From positions 1 to 15,002 of the forward strand of contig CANNJG010000029.1 of the NCBI GenBank assembly GCA_947504795.1: 15,002 nt of DNA, read 5' to 3'. Every line of letters begins with the position of its first letter. Within the stretch, counting starts at the first letter, position 1. Below, one piece after another: positions 7,402 through 15,002 of this stretch. The translations under genes and the position numbers were made by a program. This DNA comes from Legionellaceae bacterium (GTDB lineage: Bacteria; Pseudomonadota; Gammaproteobacteria; Legionellales; Legionellaceae). The notes under the pieces are model-generated. The model was given only the letters and a program-made list of their open reading frames with translations, made no database searches and was not told the origin of the DNA.

Positions 7402-8277
7402 ATGTCGAACATACTGATAGTAGGTGCAGACGGAACCATCGGCACTGCCCTATTTCGTCATTTAAACGCCCAGAATAACGTCTCCGTCTATGGCACAACA
7501 CGACGCGCATGGTCAGACGAAGCTCAAAAAATATTTTCCTTAGATCTAGCCGAGCCTCCTAAGAATTGGCATTTCCCCGATATCCCCTTCTCAACAGTGT
7601 ACCTCTGTGCCGGGATATCCAACATGGCGTTTTGTGAAGATAACGCTGATACCAGTTCACGTATTAATGTGGACGCTACCAAAAGACTGATTACCTATTT
7701 CACCAATCGCAATACGAGGATAGTCTATCTCTCTACTAACCAAGTTTTTTCAGGCGATGTGCCGACTGTATTAGCAAATGCTTCGCCACATCCGCGGAAT
7801 GAATATGGTCGGCAGAAGTCTAGCGTAGAGCGCTTTATTCAAACGCAATGCCAGCAGTATGCGATTGTACGCTTGACAAAAGTCATCAGTCCTAACGCAC
7901 TGCCTTTTCGCCATTGGATTGAATGCTTACGTAATCACACGCCTATTGAGGCGTTTCATGATATGGTAATTGCACCAATTTCGTTGTCGAATGTAGTTGA
8001 AACACTTGAATGGATAGGGCGTCAACAGGAAACAGGGTGCTTTCAGCTTTCAGGCCCCGAAGATGTTTCTTATTATCAACTGGGGTGTTATTTTGCGCAA
8101 CGTTTAGGCCGATCTGAGACGTTGGTCCAGTCGACTAGCGCTATTGTAAAAGGGATAAAAAATATTTTTTTACCCTCGTTTACAAGCTTACAATTTTCGA
8201 GCATACTTGCCGCTAGTCATAAAGTTCCATTGCATTATACGGATGTAATTGAAGAGAATTTTGATTTTCAGGAGTAG
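7402..8277 (+). CDS. RmlD-like NAD(P)-dependent sugar-nucleotide reductase (extended SDR)
   Basis: A 291-residue extended short-chain dehydrogenase/reductase. The cofactor motif is VGADGTIG (7-14, GxxGxxG form). The catalytic residues are S111/T112 in LSTNQVF and Y135/K139 in EYGRQK. LSTNQVFSG and the C-terminal LSGPEDVSYYQLG are characteristic of the RmlD branch, which reduces dTDP-4-keto sugars. It may reduce a 4-keto sugar nucleotide made by a neighbouring SDR, but the exact nucleotide and product are unknown. The ATG at 7402 lacks a strong ribosome-binding site (only AGCGG at 7386-7390), unlike its neighbours. Its codons look richer in C, especially in the first half, than those of the flanking genes, which may indicate a separate origin. 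The next gene starts four bases after its stop, so the two are coupled. Confidence 0.8.
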   Translation: MSNILIVGADGTIGTALFRHLNAQNNVSVYGTTRRAWSDEAQKIFSLDLAEPPKNWHFPDIPFSTVYLCAGISNMAFCEDNADTSSRINVDATKRLITYFTNRNTRIVYLSTNQVFSGDVPTVLANASPHPRNEYGRQKSSVERFIQTQCQQYAIVRLTKVISPNALPFRHWIECLRNHTPIEAFHDMVIAPISLSNVVETLEWIGRQQETGCFQLSGPEDVSYYQLGCYFAQRLGRSETLVQSTSAIVKGIKNIFLPSFTSLQFSSILAASHKVPLHYTDVIEENFDFQE

Positions 8278-8280
8278 GAC

Positions 8281-9282
8281 ATGGATGTTGTTACCGGCGG
8301 GGCAGGGTTTATTGGCAGTCATTTGGTGGATCGACTGTTAACCGAAGGTAGAAAAGTTAGGGTTATTGATAGTTTAATTACCGGCCATCTTAGAAATTTA
8401 GAGCAGCATAAACAAAATCCCAATTTAGAATTGATTATCGAAGACATCGCTGATGTAACCGCAATGGATAAAGCAACGGCCGGCGCATCAAGGGTGTTTC
8501 ACTTGGCAGCACGTGCTGACATCGTTCCCTCGATTCAAAACCCATTAGAGTATTACCGTTCGAATGTTGATGGCACTTTTTCCGTTTTAGAGGCGGCTCG
8601 CAAGCATCAGGTGCAACGCTTAATCTATATCGCATCGTCAACATGTTATGGGATTCCTGATACGTATCCAACCCCAGAAGACGCCCGCATCTCGCCGCAG
8701 TATCCTTATGCGTTAACCAAAAACTTAGGTGAGCAAATGGTGATGCATTGGAGTCAACTTTACAAAGTGCCTGCCTTGTCCTTACGATGCTTTAATGTCT
8801 ATGGACCTCGAGCACGCACCTCAGGGAGTTATGGTGCAGTATTTGGGGTTTTTCTCGCACAAATGTTAGCAGACAAGCCTTTGACTATTGTAGGAGACGG
8901 TGAGCAAACTCGCGATTTTACCTACGTGAGTGATGTCGTCGATGCCTTACTGTGTGCGGCAGATAGTCTGTTAAGCGGTCATATTTTCAATGTGGGAAGT
9001 GGGATGCCGCCGGTTTCGATTAATCGATTGGTGGCATTACTCCGCTCTAAAGAAACAGTTCATATTCGTAAACGTCCCGGGGAGCCGGACACTACCTGGG
9101 CTGATGTGGGTAAAATTAATTCTTTGTTAAAATGGAAAGCCAACGTGTCTATCGAAGAAGGGGTCAACATTATGCTGAAGCATATTGATTATTGGAGAGA
9201 TGCACCAGTTTGGACGCCTAATACGATTGCGGAAGCCACCAAATTATGGTTTGAATGTCTGGGGGCGGAAGAGGCGGTTTAG
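8281..9282 (+). CDS. NAD-dependent sugar-nucleotide epimerase/dehydratase (GalE-like)
   Basis: An extended SDR of 333 residues. The cofactor motif TGGAGFIG (5-12) lies closer to the N-terminus than usual. The catalytic residues are S119/S120 in IASSTCYG and Y143/K147 in YPYALTK. The segments LRCFNVYGPRAR (about 167-178) and GDGEQTRDFTYVSDVV (about 204-219) are typical of the UDP-glucose/UDP-GlcNAc 4-epimerase (GalE/WbpP) branch. It probably epimerises or oxidises a nucleotide-linked hexose or heptose at C4. The substrate is unclear. AGGAG (8270-8274) six bases upstream supports the ATG at 8281. It forms a tight pair with the RmlD-like gene. A 142-base gap follows, the largest inside the cluster. 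Confidence 0.82.
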   Translation: MDVVTGGAGFIGSHLVDRLLTEGRKVRVIDSLITGHLRNLEQHKQNPNLELIIEDIADVTAMDKATAGASRVFHLAARADIVPSIQNPLEYYRSNVDGTFSVLEAARKHQVQRLIYIASSTCYGIPDTYPTPEDARISPQYPYALTKNLGEQMVMHWSQLYKVPALSLRCFNVYGPRARTSGSYGAVFGVFLAQMLADKPLTIVGDGEQTRDFTYVSDVVDALLCAADSLLSGHIFNVGSGMPPVSINRLVALLRSKETVHIRKRPGEPDTTWADVGKINSLLKWKANVSIEEGVNIMLKHIDYWRDAPVWTPNTIAEATKLWFECLGAEEAV

Positions 9283-9346
9283 TTTCTGTCCTATCGGTGA
9301 AGGCATGGAACTCTCCTCGACTGGGTTCAGCGCCATTTTAATGAAT

Positions 9347-9370
9347 GGATTCCCGCCTTTGAGGAAAGAC
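9347..9370. repeat. Degenerate REP-like element
   Basis: GGATTCCCGCCTTTGAGGAA followed by AGAC resembles the dispersed pattern GGATTCCCGCxxTTGCGGGAATGAC, but the right arm is decayed (GAGGAAA for GCGGGAA), leaving only a four-base TTCC/GGAA stem. It lies in the 142-base gap before the GmhA-like gene, in the orientation opposite to the element at 7348-7370. I see nothing else recognisable in 9283-9424 apart from the ribosome-binding site AAGGG before 9425. Confidence 0.4.
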
Positions 9371-9424
9371 AAAACAATCAAGCCATACTGCTAAAATTAA
9401 AACCAACATAAAAGGGAATGGAAA

Positions 9425-10042
9425 ATGGAACAATGGATTAACGATTATTTTAATCAACTATGTCATTTGCAGTTAAATGCGGTCGTGACCTCAGAGGATA
9501 ATGAGTCTTTAACCCTATCTCATGGATTTCATCACTACATCCAGTATGTCCAATCGATGCGCCAGGCTCGTGGAAAACTCTTGTTTGTGGGAAATGGTGG
9601 AAGCGCCGGCATTTGCAGCCATTTAGCGATTGATTATTCTAAAAATGGGCATATTCCTTCTATGGCTTTCAATGACGCTTCTGCCATAACTTGTATTGGA
9701 AATGACTTTGGCTACGAGCATGTGTTTGCAAAACAAATAGAGTTCCATGCTCGTCAGGAAGATATATTAATTGCAATCAGTAGTTCTGGAAATTCAGCGA
9801 ATATCGTGAATGCGGTAAAAGCAGCTCGGATGGTCGGTTGCAAAGTCGTAACCCTGTCAGGATTCCATCCGGATAATGTGTTGCGCCGCTTAGGGGATAT
9901 CAATTTTTATGTATCCGCCAAAGAGTATGGTGTAGTCGAAGTATCGCATCTAGCATTAGGCCATGCGCTGTTGGATTACATTATTCAAGAAGAAGCAGGA
10001 ATTTTAGCAACAGTTGAAGATACGATGTCAGTATCCTTATAA
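9425..10042 (+). CDS. SIS-domain phosphosugar isomerase, GmhA-like
   Basis: A 205-residue SIS-fold protein similar to GmhA, which isomerises sedoheptulose 7-phosphate to D-glycero-D-manno-heptose 7-phosphate. The phosphate-binding loop is VGNGGSAG (55-62). The second phosphate motif ISSSGNSANIVNAV is at 118-131, and the conserved CIGNDFGYEHVF at 90-101 closely matches GmhA. H175 aligns with the catalytic histidine (H180 of E. coli). The segment that carries the catalytic glutamate in GmhA (HFAEEL) reads HLAIDY here, so Glu is replaced by Ile or Asp, which may alter activity or substrate. AAGGG (9412-9416) eight bases upstream supports the start. Nine bases separate its stop from the next gene. 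A heptose substrate is inferred from family and neighbours. Confidence 0.82.
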   Translation: MEQWINDYFNQLCHLQLNAVVTSEDNESLTLSHGFHHYIQYVQSMRQARGKLLFVGNGGSAGICSHLAIDYSKNGHIPSMAFNDASAITCIGNDFGYEHVFAKQIEFHARQEDILIAISSSGNSANIVNAVKAARMVGCKVVTLSGFHPDNVLRRLGDINFYVSAKEYGVVEVSHLALGHALLDYIIQEEAGILATVEDTMSVSL

Positions 10043-10051
10043 GAGAGAGTG

Positions 10052-11056
10052 ATGATGGACAATCGATTGAAACGAGTATTAGTTACGGGCGGAGCAGGGT
10101 ATGTAGGGAGCTGTCTGGTACCCAAGTTATTAGAGCAAGGGTATGAAGTGGTAGTACTTGATCTCTATCTTTACCATCCAGACGTATTTGCGGTCTATAA
10201 AACCAATCCTGGACTAAAAGAGGTTCGAGGTGATATTCGGGATGCTAACGTGGTGCGTGATGCCATGCAGGGGTGTGATGCGGTAATCCATTTGGCGTGT
10301 ATTTCGAATGATCCGTCTTTTGATTTAGATCCTGGTCTTGGTAGAAGCATAAATTTTGATGCCTTTCGTCCTATGGTTCAGATTGCCAAAGAATTAAAAG
10401 TGCAACGGTTCATCTACGCGTCGTCTTCCTCTGTTTATGGGGTTAAAGAAGTGCAAAATGTTACCGAGGACTTAAGTTTGGAACCCTTGACGGATTATTC
10501 AAAATATAAAGCGGATTGTGAAATCGTGTTAGCCGAAGAAGCGGGTCCAGGATTTGAAACGATAGTGATTCGACCTGCGACGGTTTGCGGTTATGCAGAA
10601 CGGTTACGCCTGGATTTGTCGGTAAACATTTTGACGACTCACGCGTATTTTAATAGGAAAATTAAAGTATTTGGGGGCGATCAATTACGTCCTAATATCC
10701 ACATCAAAGATATGGCGAATGCTTATTTGGCGGTCTTGGCAGCCACAACAGAACAAATTGATGGCAAGACGTTTAACGTGGGCTATCAAAATTTCTCAAT
10801 CAATCAGATTGCAGACATGGTTCGAACCGCGTTTGCTGAGCCTATTGAAATCGAAGTCCAATCTACTAACGATAATCGGTCTTATCATATCTCTTCTGAC
10901 AGGATCAAACGGGATTTAGGGTTTACTCCGCAATACTCGTTAGAAGATGCGATTAAGGATTTAATTGAAGCTTTTAAACACAATAAAGTGGTGGATGCGT
11001 TGACCAATCCGCAATATTATAACATTAAAAAAATGCAAGCGATTGAGTTGCGCTAA
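10052..11056 (+). CDS. NAD-dependent sugar-nucleotide epimerase/dehydrogenase (extended SDR)
   Basis: An extended SDR of 334 residues. The cofactor motif TGGAGYVG is at 12-19. The catalytic residues are S124-S127 in YASSSSVYG and Y149/K153 in DYSKYK. The segments RPATVCGYAERLRLDLSVN (about 174-192) and RPNIHIKDMANAYL (about 213-226) are typical of SDRs acting on nucleotide sugars. The branch differs from classical GalE and includes enzymes acting on GDP- or other NDP-heptoses and deoxysugars, but I cannot name the substrate. The start could be 10052 or 10055 (tandem ATG); the purine tract AAGAGAGAG (10041-10049) favours either over the GTG at 10049. It is coupled to the GmhA-like gene upstream and ends 21 bases before the ATG of the next gene. 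Confidence 0.82.
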   Translation: MMDNRLKRVLVTGGAGYVGSCLVPKLLEQGYEVVVLDLYLYHPDVFAVYKTNPGLKEVRGDIRDANVVRDAMQGCDAVIHLACISNDPSFDLDPGLGRSINFDAFRPMVQIAKELKVQRFIYASSSSVYGVKEVQNVTEDLSLEPLTDYSKYKADCEIVLAEEAGPGFETIVIRPATVCGYAERLRLDLSVNILTTHAYFNRKIKVFGGDQLRPNIHIKDMANAYLAVLAATTEQIDGKTFNVGYQNFSINQIADMVRTAFAEPIEIEVQSTNDNRSYHISSDRIKRDLGFTPQYSLEDAIKDLIEAFKHNKVVDALTNPQYYNIKKMQAIELR

Positions 11057-11077
11057 TTGAGTGTTGGGTACCTATTG

Positions 11078-13870
11078 ATGAAACAAAAGGCGTGTATTTT
11101 ACTTGGCGTGTGGGGAGAGTCTTATATTGATGAGTTTTTTCAATATTCTCTTCCGAGTTTGCTTGCTCCTGGTAATATCCCAGCCCTTGCAAAAGCCTAT
11201 GACACGCGTTTTGTGTTTTTGAGCAAACAAAAAGATACGAGTTATTTTGAAAAACAAAGGGCTTATAAATCCTTGGACTGCGCTTGTAGTGTTGAATTTC
11301 TTGCTATCGATGATTTGATTGTGGACGGCAATTATTCGACCACGTTGACGCTTGCCTTCGATCGTGCAATTAAATTGACACGCGCAGCCATGTTAGACAC
11401 TTACTTTATATTTTTAACGTCTGATTATGTGATGGCCAATGGTTCATTTTTAGGTTTGATGCGGTACATGCAGAAAGGCTATAGTGGCATATGTGCAGGC
11501 AATTTCCAAGTAAACGATAGCGGCGTACGTCCCGCGCTTAAAAAATGTTTGGATAAAAAAACCGGTGTTTTGTCCATTGAGCCTCGTGAACTACTCAAGA
11601 TTAGTTTTGAGCATTTACATTTAATGACCGTAGCAAGCTTAGTTAATCAAGCGACACTTCATAATTACAGGGCAAATAGATTTTTTTATCGACAAAATGA
11701 TATGGTGGTAGGACGATTTTTTTTATTGCATATGTTATGTATTAAGCCTGAAAAAATGGATTACACGATTGGTGCTTCCTGTGACTATTCATTTATTCCA
11801 GAAATGTGTCCCTCGGGTAATATAGGTGTGATCAATGACTCCGATGATTACCTTGTGGTTGAAATGCAGCCTGAAAATCATGAGGTAACTTCCGTAAGTA
11901 TAGGGGCGTACCAACACAATCATTTGATACGTGCCCTTAGAGAATGGACAACGCAACAACATCGTGAAAACAGTCAACACCCCATTTACTATCATGTTGA
12001 AGATTTAAGAAACTCTGATCTGGATGTTATAGAGCAACAGTTGGACGATTTCATTGCGCCGATTATGAGCGCGCTTGGCAAAAGCAAACCGGTTAAACAT
12101 AGATCACATCCTTATTGGCTTATGGCTATCAAAGATTTTAATCATGAACGTAAGAAAAAGGGGTACGCTATTTTAGGAAACAAACAACGTTTTGGTTGGT
12201 TGATCCCAAAGCGGCTGAAGCAAGTATTGTTCGGTTCTCCGCCAATGGTTTACCCCTGGCATTTTCAATGGTACGAATACTATTTAACTAAAAAAATACT
12301 ACACACCCAAATCACCGAAGATCCAAATCGAACAATGCTTTTATATGATCCTGATTTTATAGCCTATAACAATTGGTTTAGAAAGGTATTGAATGTCAGA
12401 AAACAATATCCCTTAACATGCTTGGGTCATTCAAAAACGCTGGCAGAATTGAACCATTATTCGATAGCACATTGCATCTTGATTCTCAATTTAAAGGGAC
12501 TGGCGGACATTGATAAGATTATTACTCAAATCAGTTTGTTTTTGCATCCGGATGGCGTAATTGATATTGTCGTTTTTAATGAGCATACGAAGAATGGCTA
12601 TACGGAACTTTTCTTTAAACAAGAGGTTTTTAGTAAAATACCAATACTTATCGGTGCAGTCAATGCTATTTCTTCCTATGCACTGGTCAGTAACAACTTA
12701 ACGATTATCAGTCATTGGATATCGAAATTGATTAATAGACGGTTTATGCATAACCGTATTTTAAAATATATCGCTTTTATAATGTCAGCGTTAGGCTTAG
12801 GATTATTTGTGTTGATTCGTAATCTGTGGGTATGGTTGTTTCGGATGAATTTCGGGTTTTGTACAGCGGTTGTTTTTAAGGTGAAACCTAATACGCTCAT
12901 GAGGGGATCGATGTCGACTCCGAGTAAGGCAGCAGCCACCATCAGTGCTATTTTGCCTACCTATAACGCAGCAGCTTTACTTCCAGCCGCGCTAGATGCC
13001 TTATTGAGTCAATCCGTGCCTTTTGACGAGATCATTGTGATTGATGATGGATCTTCGGATAATAGTTTGTCATTGTTGCAACGCTATGAACAAGAGCATC
13101 AACAGTTAAGGCTACTTTCACATCCAGTTAACCTAGGGGTATGTGCCGCTATCAACACAGGATTAAACGCTGCCACAGGGCGTTTTGTGATGCTGTGTGC
13201 AACGGATGATCTGTGTGACCTCAATGCGGTGTGCGTTGCCAAAAGCATATTGTCCAACTACCCTGAGGTAGGTTTAATCTGCGGTGATGCATGGGTAAAG
13301 CGTTTTGACTTGAAAGAACGTTTTTTTCGTCACCTGTCCTATCCGGCTAACCAATACATTGATGCTAGGCAGTTTCAATTGTTGGCAAGGAATAGTCATG
13401 TTGGATTTAATGGTGGTGGCAGTATGTTTATGAACAGAGAAGCGATTCTTATGGCTGGCTCATTGCTGCCCGCTTTAAAATGGCATTCCGATTGGTTATT
13501 ATACTTTGTTATTGCGTTTCGTCATGGTATTTATTACACAAACCATGTTTTTGTAAATATTGATATTCGTAAAAAAGGATACGCACAGGGATTGCACCAT
13601 ACATCGGTGCAAAATCGAGTCGTAGTTGATACGATTCAAACGATCCGCTCACATTACCCTGAATTTTGGGTAGTTTTTAAAGAATCAGCATTACTCCCTC
13701 ATCATGCCATTCGCTATGTGTGGGTATTGTTATTGTCATCAGAAGCACGCTCTTTTATGTCGGTTAAATTACTTTGGAAATTATGTGCTAATAATGGGTT
13801 TGTAGTGCAAGTAGGTCGCTTATTTCCCTACCGTATCATCTTGAAAGTTAGAAAAATCTTGCGAGCCTAG
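11078..13870 (+). CDS. Large multidomain protein ending in a GT2 glycosyltransferase
   Basis: A 930-residue protein if read from the ATG at 11078; a TTG at 11057 is possible but less likely. Residues about 5-330 are a GT-A-like domain with FIFLTSDYVM (110-119), SD resembling a metal-binding site. Residues about 400-605 look like a degenerate methyltransferase: CILILNLKGLADIDKI (466-481) and FLHPDGVIDIVVF (488-500) follow the late half of that fold, but no glycine-rich SAM motif is present. A hydrophobic stretch at about 562-588 may touch or cross the membrane. Residues 621-870 are a family 2 glycosyltransferase with SAILPTYNAA (623-632), EIIVIDDGSSDNS (651-663) and TDD (709-711). It probably transfers one or two sugars onto a surface glycan. 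A good Shine-Dalgarno precedes M612, so the GT2 may also be made alone. Confidence 0.78.
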   Translation: MKQKACILLGVWGESYIDEFFQYSLPSLLAPGNIPALAKAYDTRFVFLSKQKDTSYFEKQRAYKSLDCACSVEFLAIDDLIVDGNYSTTLTLAFDRAIKLTRAAMLDTYFIFLTSDYVMANGSFLGLMRYMQKGYSGICAGNFQVNDSGVRPALKKCLDKKTGVLSIEPRELLKISFEHLHLMTVASLVNQATLHNYRANRFFYRQNDMVVGRFFLLHMLCIKPEKMDYTIGASCDYSFIPEMCPSGNIGVINDSDDYLVVEMQPENHEVTSVSIGAYQHNHLIRALREWTTQQHRENSQHPIYYHVEDLRNSDLDVIEQQLDDFIAPIMSALGKSKPVKHRSHPYWLMAIKDFNHERKKKGYAILGNKQRFGWLIPKRLKQVLFGSPPMVYPWHFQWYEYYLTKKILHTQITEDPNRTMLLYDPDFIAYNNWFRKVLNVRKQYPLTCLGHSKTLAELNHYSIAHCILILNLKGLADIDKIITQISLFLHPDGVIDIVVFNEHTKNGYTELFFKQEVFSKIPILIGAVNAISSYALVSNNLTIISHWISKLINRRFMHNRILKYIAFIMSALGLGLFVLIRNLWVWLFRMNFGFCTAVVFKVKPNTLMRGSMSTPSKAAATISAILPTYNAAALLPAALDALLSQSVPFDEIIVIDDGSSDNSLSLLQRYEQEHQQLRLLSHPVNLGVCAAINTGLNAATGRFVMLCATDDLCDLNAVCVAKSILSNYPEVGLICGDAWVKRFDLKERFFRHLSYPANQYIDARQFQLLARNSHVGFNGGGSMFMNREAILMAGSLLPALKWHSDWLLYFVIAFRHGIYYTNHVFVNIDIRKKGYAQGLHHTSVQNRVVVDTIQTIRSHYPEFWVVFKESALLPHHAIRYVWVLLLSSEARSFMSVKLLWKLCANNGFVVQVGRLFPYRIILKVRKILRA
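12901..12913 (+). promoter_or_regulatory. Internal ribosome-binding site and ATG before the GT2 domain
   Basis: GAGGGG (12901-12906) lies four bases before an in-frame ATG (12911-12913), which encodes M612 of the large protein. This Met falls about ten residues before the first strand of the GT2 domain. Initiation here would give a 319-residue product, a typical GT2 length. The signal is better than the one at the annotated gene start. Whether it is used cannot be decided from sequence alone. Confidence 0.4.
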
Positions 13871-13884
13871 GAGTTAATATAGCT

Positions 13885-14559
13885 ATGGATAAGAGTACAG
13901 TAGAACCACAATATAATGACTGCTTGGAAGTCATGCGGCAACAGGGATTAACCCAATTAGGGATTATGACCAACCAAGTTTGGCACGATGACCCACGACG
14001 CTTAAGTTTTTTATTATCTCGTTACAAGTTTGTGTCCAAAATGCTGAGCGGTAAATCGCGCGTTGCGGAGATTGGATGCGGTGATGCTTTTGGAAGCCGC
14101 GTTGTCAAACAAGAGGTAGAACAGCTCGATGTTTATGATATTGATCCTCTTTTTATTGAAGACATCAACAGTAGACGCGTTGAAAAATGGGCTTTTCAGG
14201 CAAGTATTCATGATATTTTATCTAACTCATTACCCAAGAAGTATGATGCCGTTTATAGTTTAGATGTGATTGAACATATTGAGCCTGCGAGAGAGCATCT
14301 CTACATTAAGCATATCAAAACATCCTTGGCGCCTCATGGCGTTATGATTATTGGTGCGCCTTCTTTGGAATCTCAACAATATGCCTCGCCACAAAGTAAA
14401 ATAGGTCACATAAATTGCAAATCAGGCGAGGCATTTAAGAAGACGTTTGAAGCACATTTCCACACGGTGTTTTTGTTTTCGATGAATGACGAAGTCGTTC
14501 ATACCGGATTCGCACCCATGGCGCATTATTTCTTTGCGATTTGTTGCGAGGCAAAATAA
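13885..14559 (+). CDS. Class I SAM-dependent methyltransferase
   Basis: A 224-residue Rossmann-fold methyltransferase, not closely similar to the one at 6652. Motif I is VAEIGCGDAFGSRVV (60-74). The acidic residues after strand 2 are in VYDIDPLF (83-90). Motif II is DAVYSLDVIEHIEP (121-134), and the strand after it is HGVMIIGAPS (151-160). The central motifs and the APS segment resemble Ubi/Coq-type and surface-sugar methyltransferases. The substrate is unknown, but a sugar residue or glycan terminus is likely from context. AGGAG (13869-13873) overlaps the stop of the large glycosyltransferase, with a rather long 11-base spacer to the ATG, so coupling is likely. The next gene begins four bases after its stop. 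Confidence 0.85.
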   Translation: MDKSTVEPQYNDCLEVMRQQGLTQLGIMTNQVWHDDPRRLSFLLSRYKFVSKMLSGKSRVAEIGCGDAFGSRVVKQEVEQLDVYDIDPLFIEDINSRRVEKWAFQASIHDILSNSLPKKYDAVYSLDVIEHIEPAREHLYIKHIKTSLAPHGVMIIGAPSLESQQYASPQSKIGHINCKSGEAFKKTFEAHFHTVFLFSMNDEVVHTGFAPMAHYFFAICCEAK

Positions 14560-14562
14560 GCG

Positions 14563-15002
14563 ATGAGCGCACTGCACGCCATGCGGTTGGGACTGGATTT
14601 TGATAATACAATTGCTTGTTATGATCAGGTGTTTTCAGAGTTGGCGAAAGCCTGGCAATTGGTTCCTCGCACTTTTCAAGGCTCTAAGCAGCAGTTGCGC
14701 GAGATGTTGCAGTGCTCACCCGAAGGCGATACGCTTTGGCAGCGCCTACAAGGCCAGGTTTATGGGGCTTATATGCATCAAGCGGTGTGTTTTTCTGGAT
14801 TTAAAGCGTTCCTTAACGTGTGTCAAGCACGAGACATTACGGTGTATATCGTGAGTCACAAAACCGAATTTGGGCATTTTGATGAGGATAAAGTAAATTT
14901 AAGGGAAGCGGCGCAACGCTGGTTGTATCAGGAGCAGCTGATTGGTGCTGAGACCTCCCCCATTCCGGTTAATCATGTCTTTTTTGAAACGACACGTGAA
15001 GA
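14563..15002 (+). CDS. HAD-like hydrolase, N-terminal part (cut by window edge)
   Basis: An open frame runs from the ATG at 14563 to the window end without a stop, 146 codons. The N-terminus carries RLGLDFDNTIACYD (8-21), the DxDxT nucleophile motif of the HAD superfamily, with D12 as the expected nucleophile and D14 as the acid/base. A motif II candidate is VYIVSHKT (about 103-110), where S or T binds the phosphate; motifs III and IV are beyond the edge. The motif is DFDNT rather than the DRDGT of GmhB heptose bisphosphatase, so this is not the usual GmhB. It could be a sugar-phosphate phosphatase that completes the pathway, but this is inference. It lies four bases after the methyltransferase stop. 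Confidence 0.72.
   Translation, partial: MSALHAMRLGLDFDNTIACYDQVFSELAKAWQLVPRTFQGSKQQLREMLQCSPEGDTLWQRLQGQVYGAYMHQAVCFSGFKAFLNVCQARDITVYIVSHKTEFGHFDEDKVNLREAAQRWLYQEQLIGAETSPIPVNHVFFETTRE

Noticed and set aside
9185..9394. Plus-strand open frame extending from the GalE-like gene into the 142-base gap
   Set aside because: Most of it is an out-of-frame reading of the SDR gene; its tail reads through the degenerate REP-like element, so it is not a real small gene.
14600..14854. Plus-strand open frame of 84 codons at the right edge
   Set aside because: It is out of frame with the HAD-like gene, whose frame stays open to the window end and starts with a DxDxT motif.

Overview
The window looks like a chromosomal piece of a gammaproteobacterium, possibly of the Legionellales (Legionella/Coxiella/Aquicella type). 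This placement is an inference from the accB-accC-prmA arrangement, the moderate A+T content and REP-like palindromes of a kind I associate with such genomes. No rRNA, tRNA, CRISPR array, transposase or phage gene was seen, and no gene-free stretch exceeds about 210 bases.

Left part (1-2025, minus strand): a housekeeping operon accB-accC-prmA. It encodes the biotin carrier protein and biotin carboxylase of acetyl-CoA carboxylase, then ribosomal protein L11 methyltransferase, which is cut by the window edge. A 206-base divergent intergenic region carrying a perfect inverted repeat separates it from pgi (2232-3668, plus strand), which encodes glucose-6-phosphate isomerase.

Right part (3751-15002, all plus strand): a tightly packed accessory surface-carbohydrate locus. 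It opens with a pair I recognise as the 'sporadic carbohydrate cluster' families: a 2OG-Fe(II) oxygenase, then an overlapping gene of the LIC12192 family, whose function is unknown. Next come a nucleotidyltransferase-sugar kinase fusion with the domain order opposite to HldE, a SAM methyltransferase, two SDR genes (RmlD-like and GalE-like), a GmhA-like SIS isomerase, and a third SDR epimerase/dehydrogenase. The locus ends with a 930-residue multidomain protein finishing in a GT2 glycosyltransferase, a second SAM methyltransferase, and a HAD-like protein that runs off the right edge.

Read together, the SIS isomerase, kinase plus nucleotidyltransferase, SDR enzymes, methyltransferases, oxygenase and glycosyltransferase fit synthesis of an activated, then tailored, sugar, perhaps a heptose-type sugar, and its transfer to a surface glycan. 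The sugar identity is inference. The points most worth attention are the LIC12192-family protein, whose motif order resembles a serine-recombinase catalytic fold without its catalytic arrangement; the swapped HldE-like fusion; and the giant GT with a possible internal translation start. The two SDR genes at 7402-9282 are bracketed by oppositely oriented REP-like palindromes, which may mark a module boundary.
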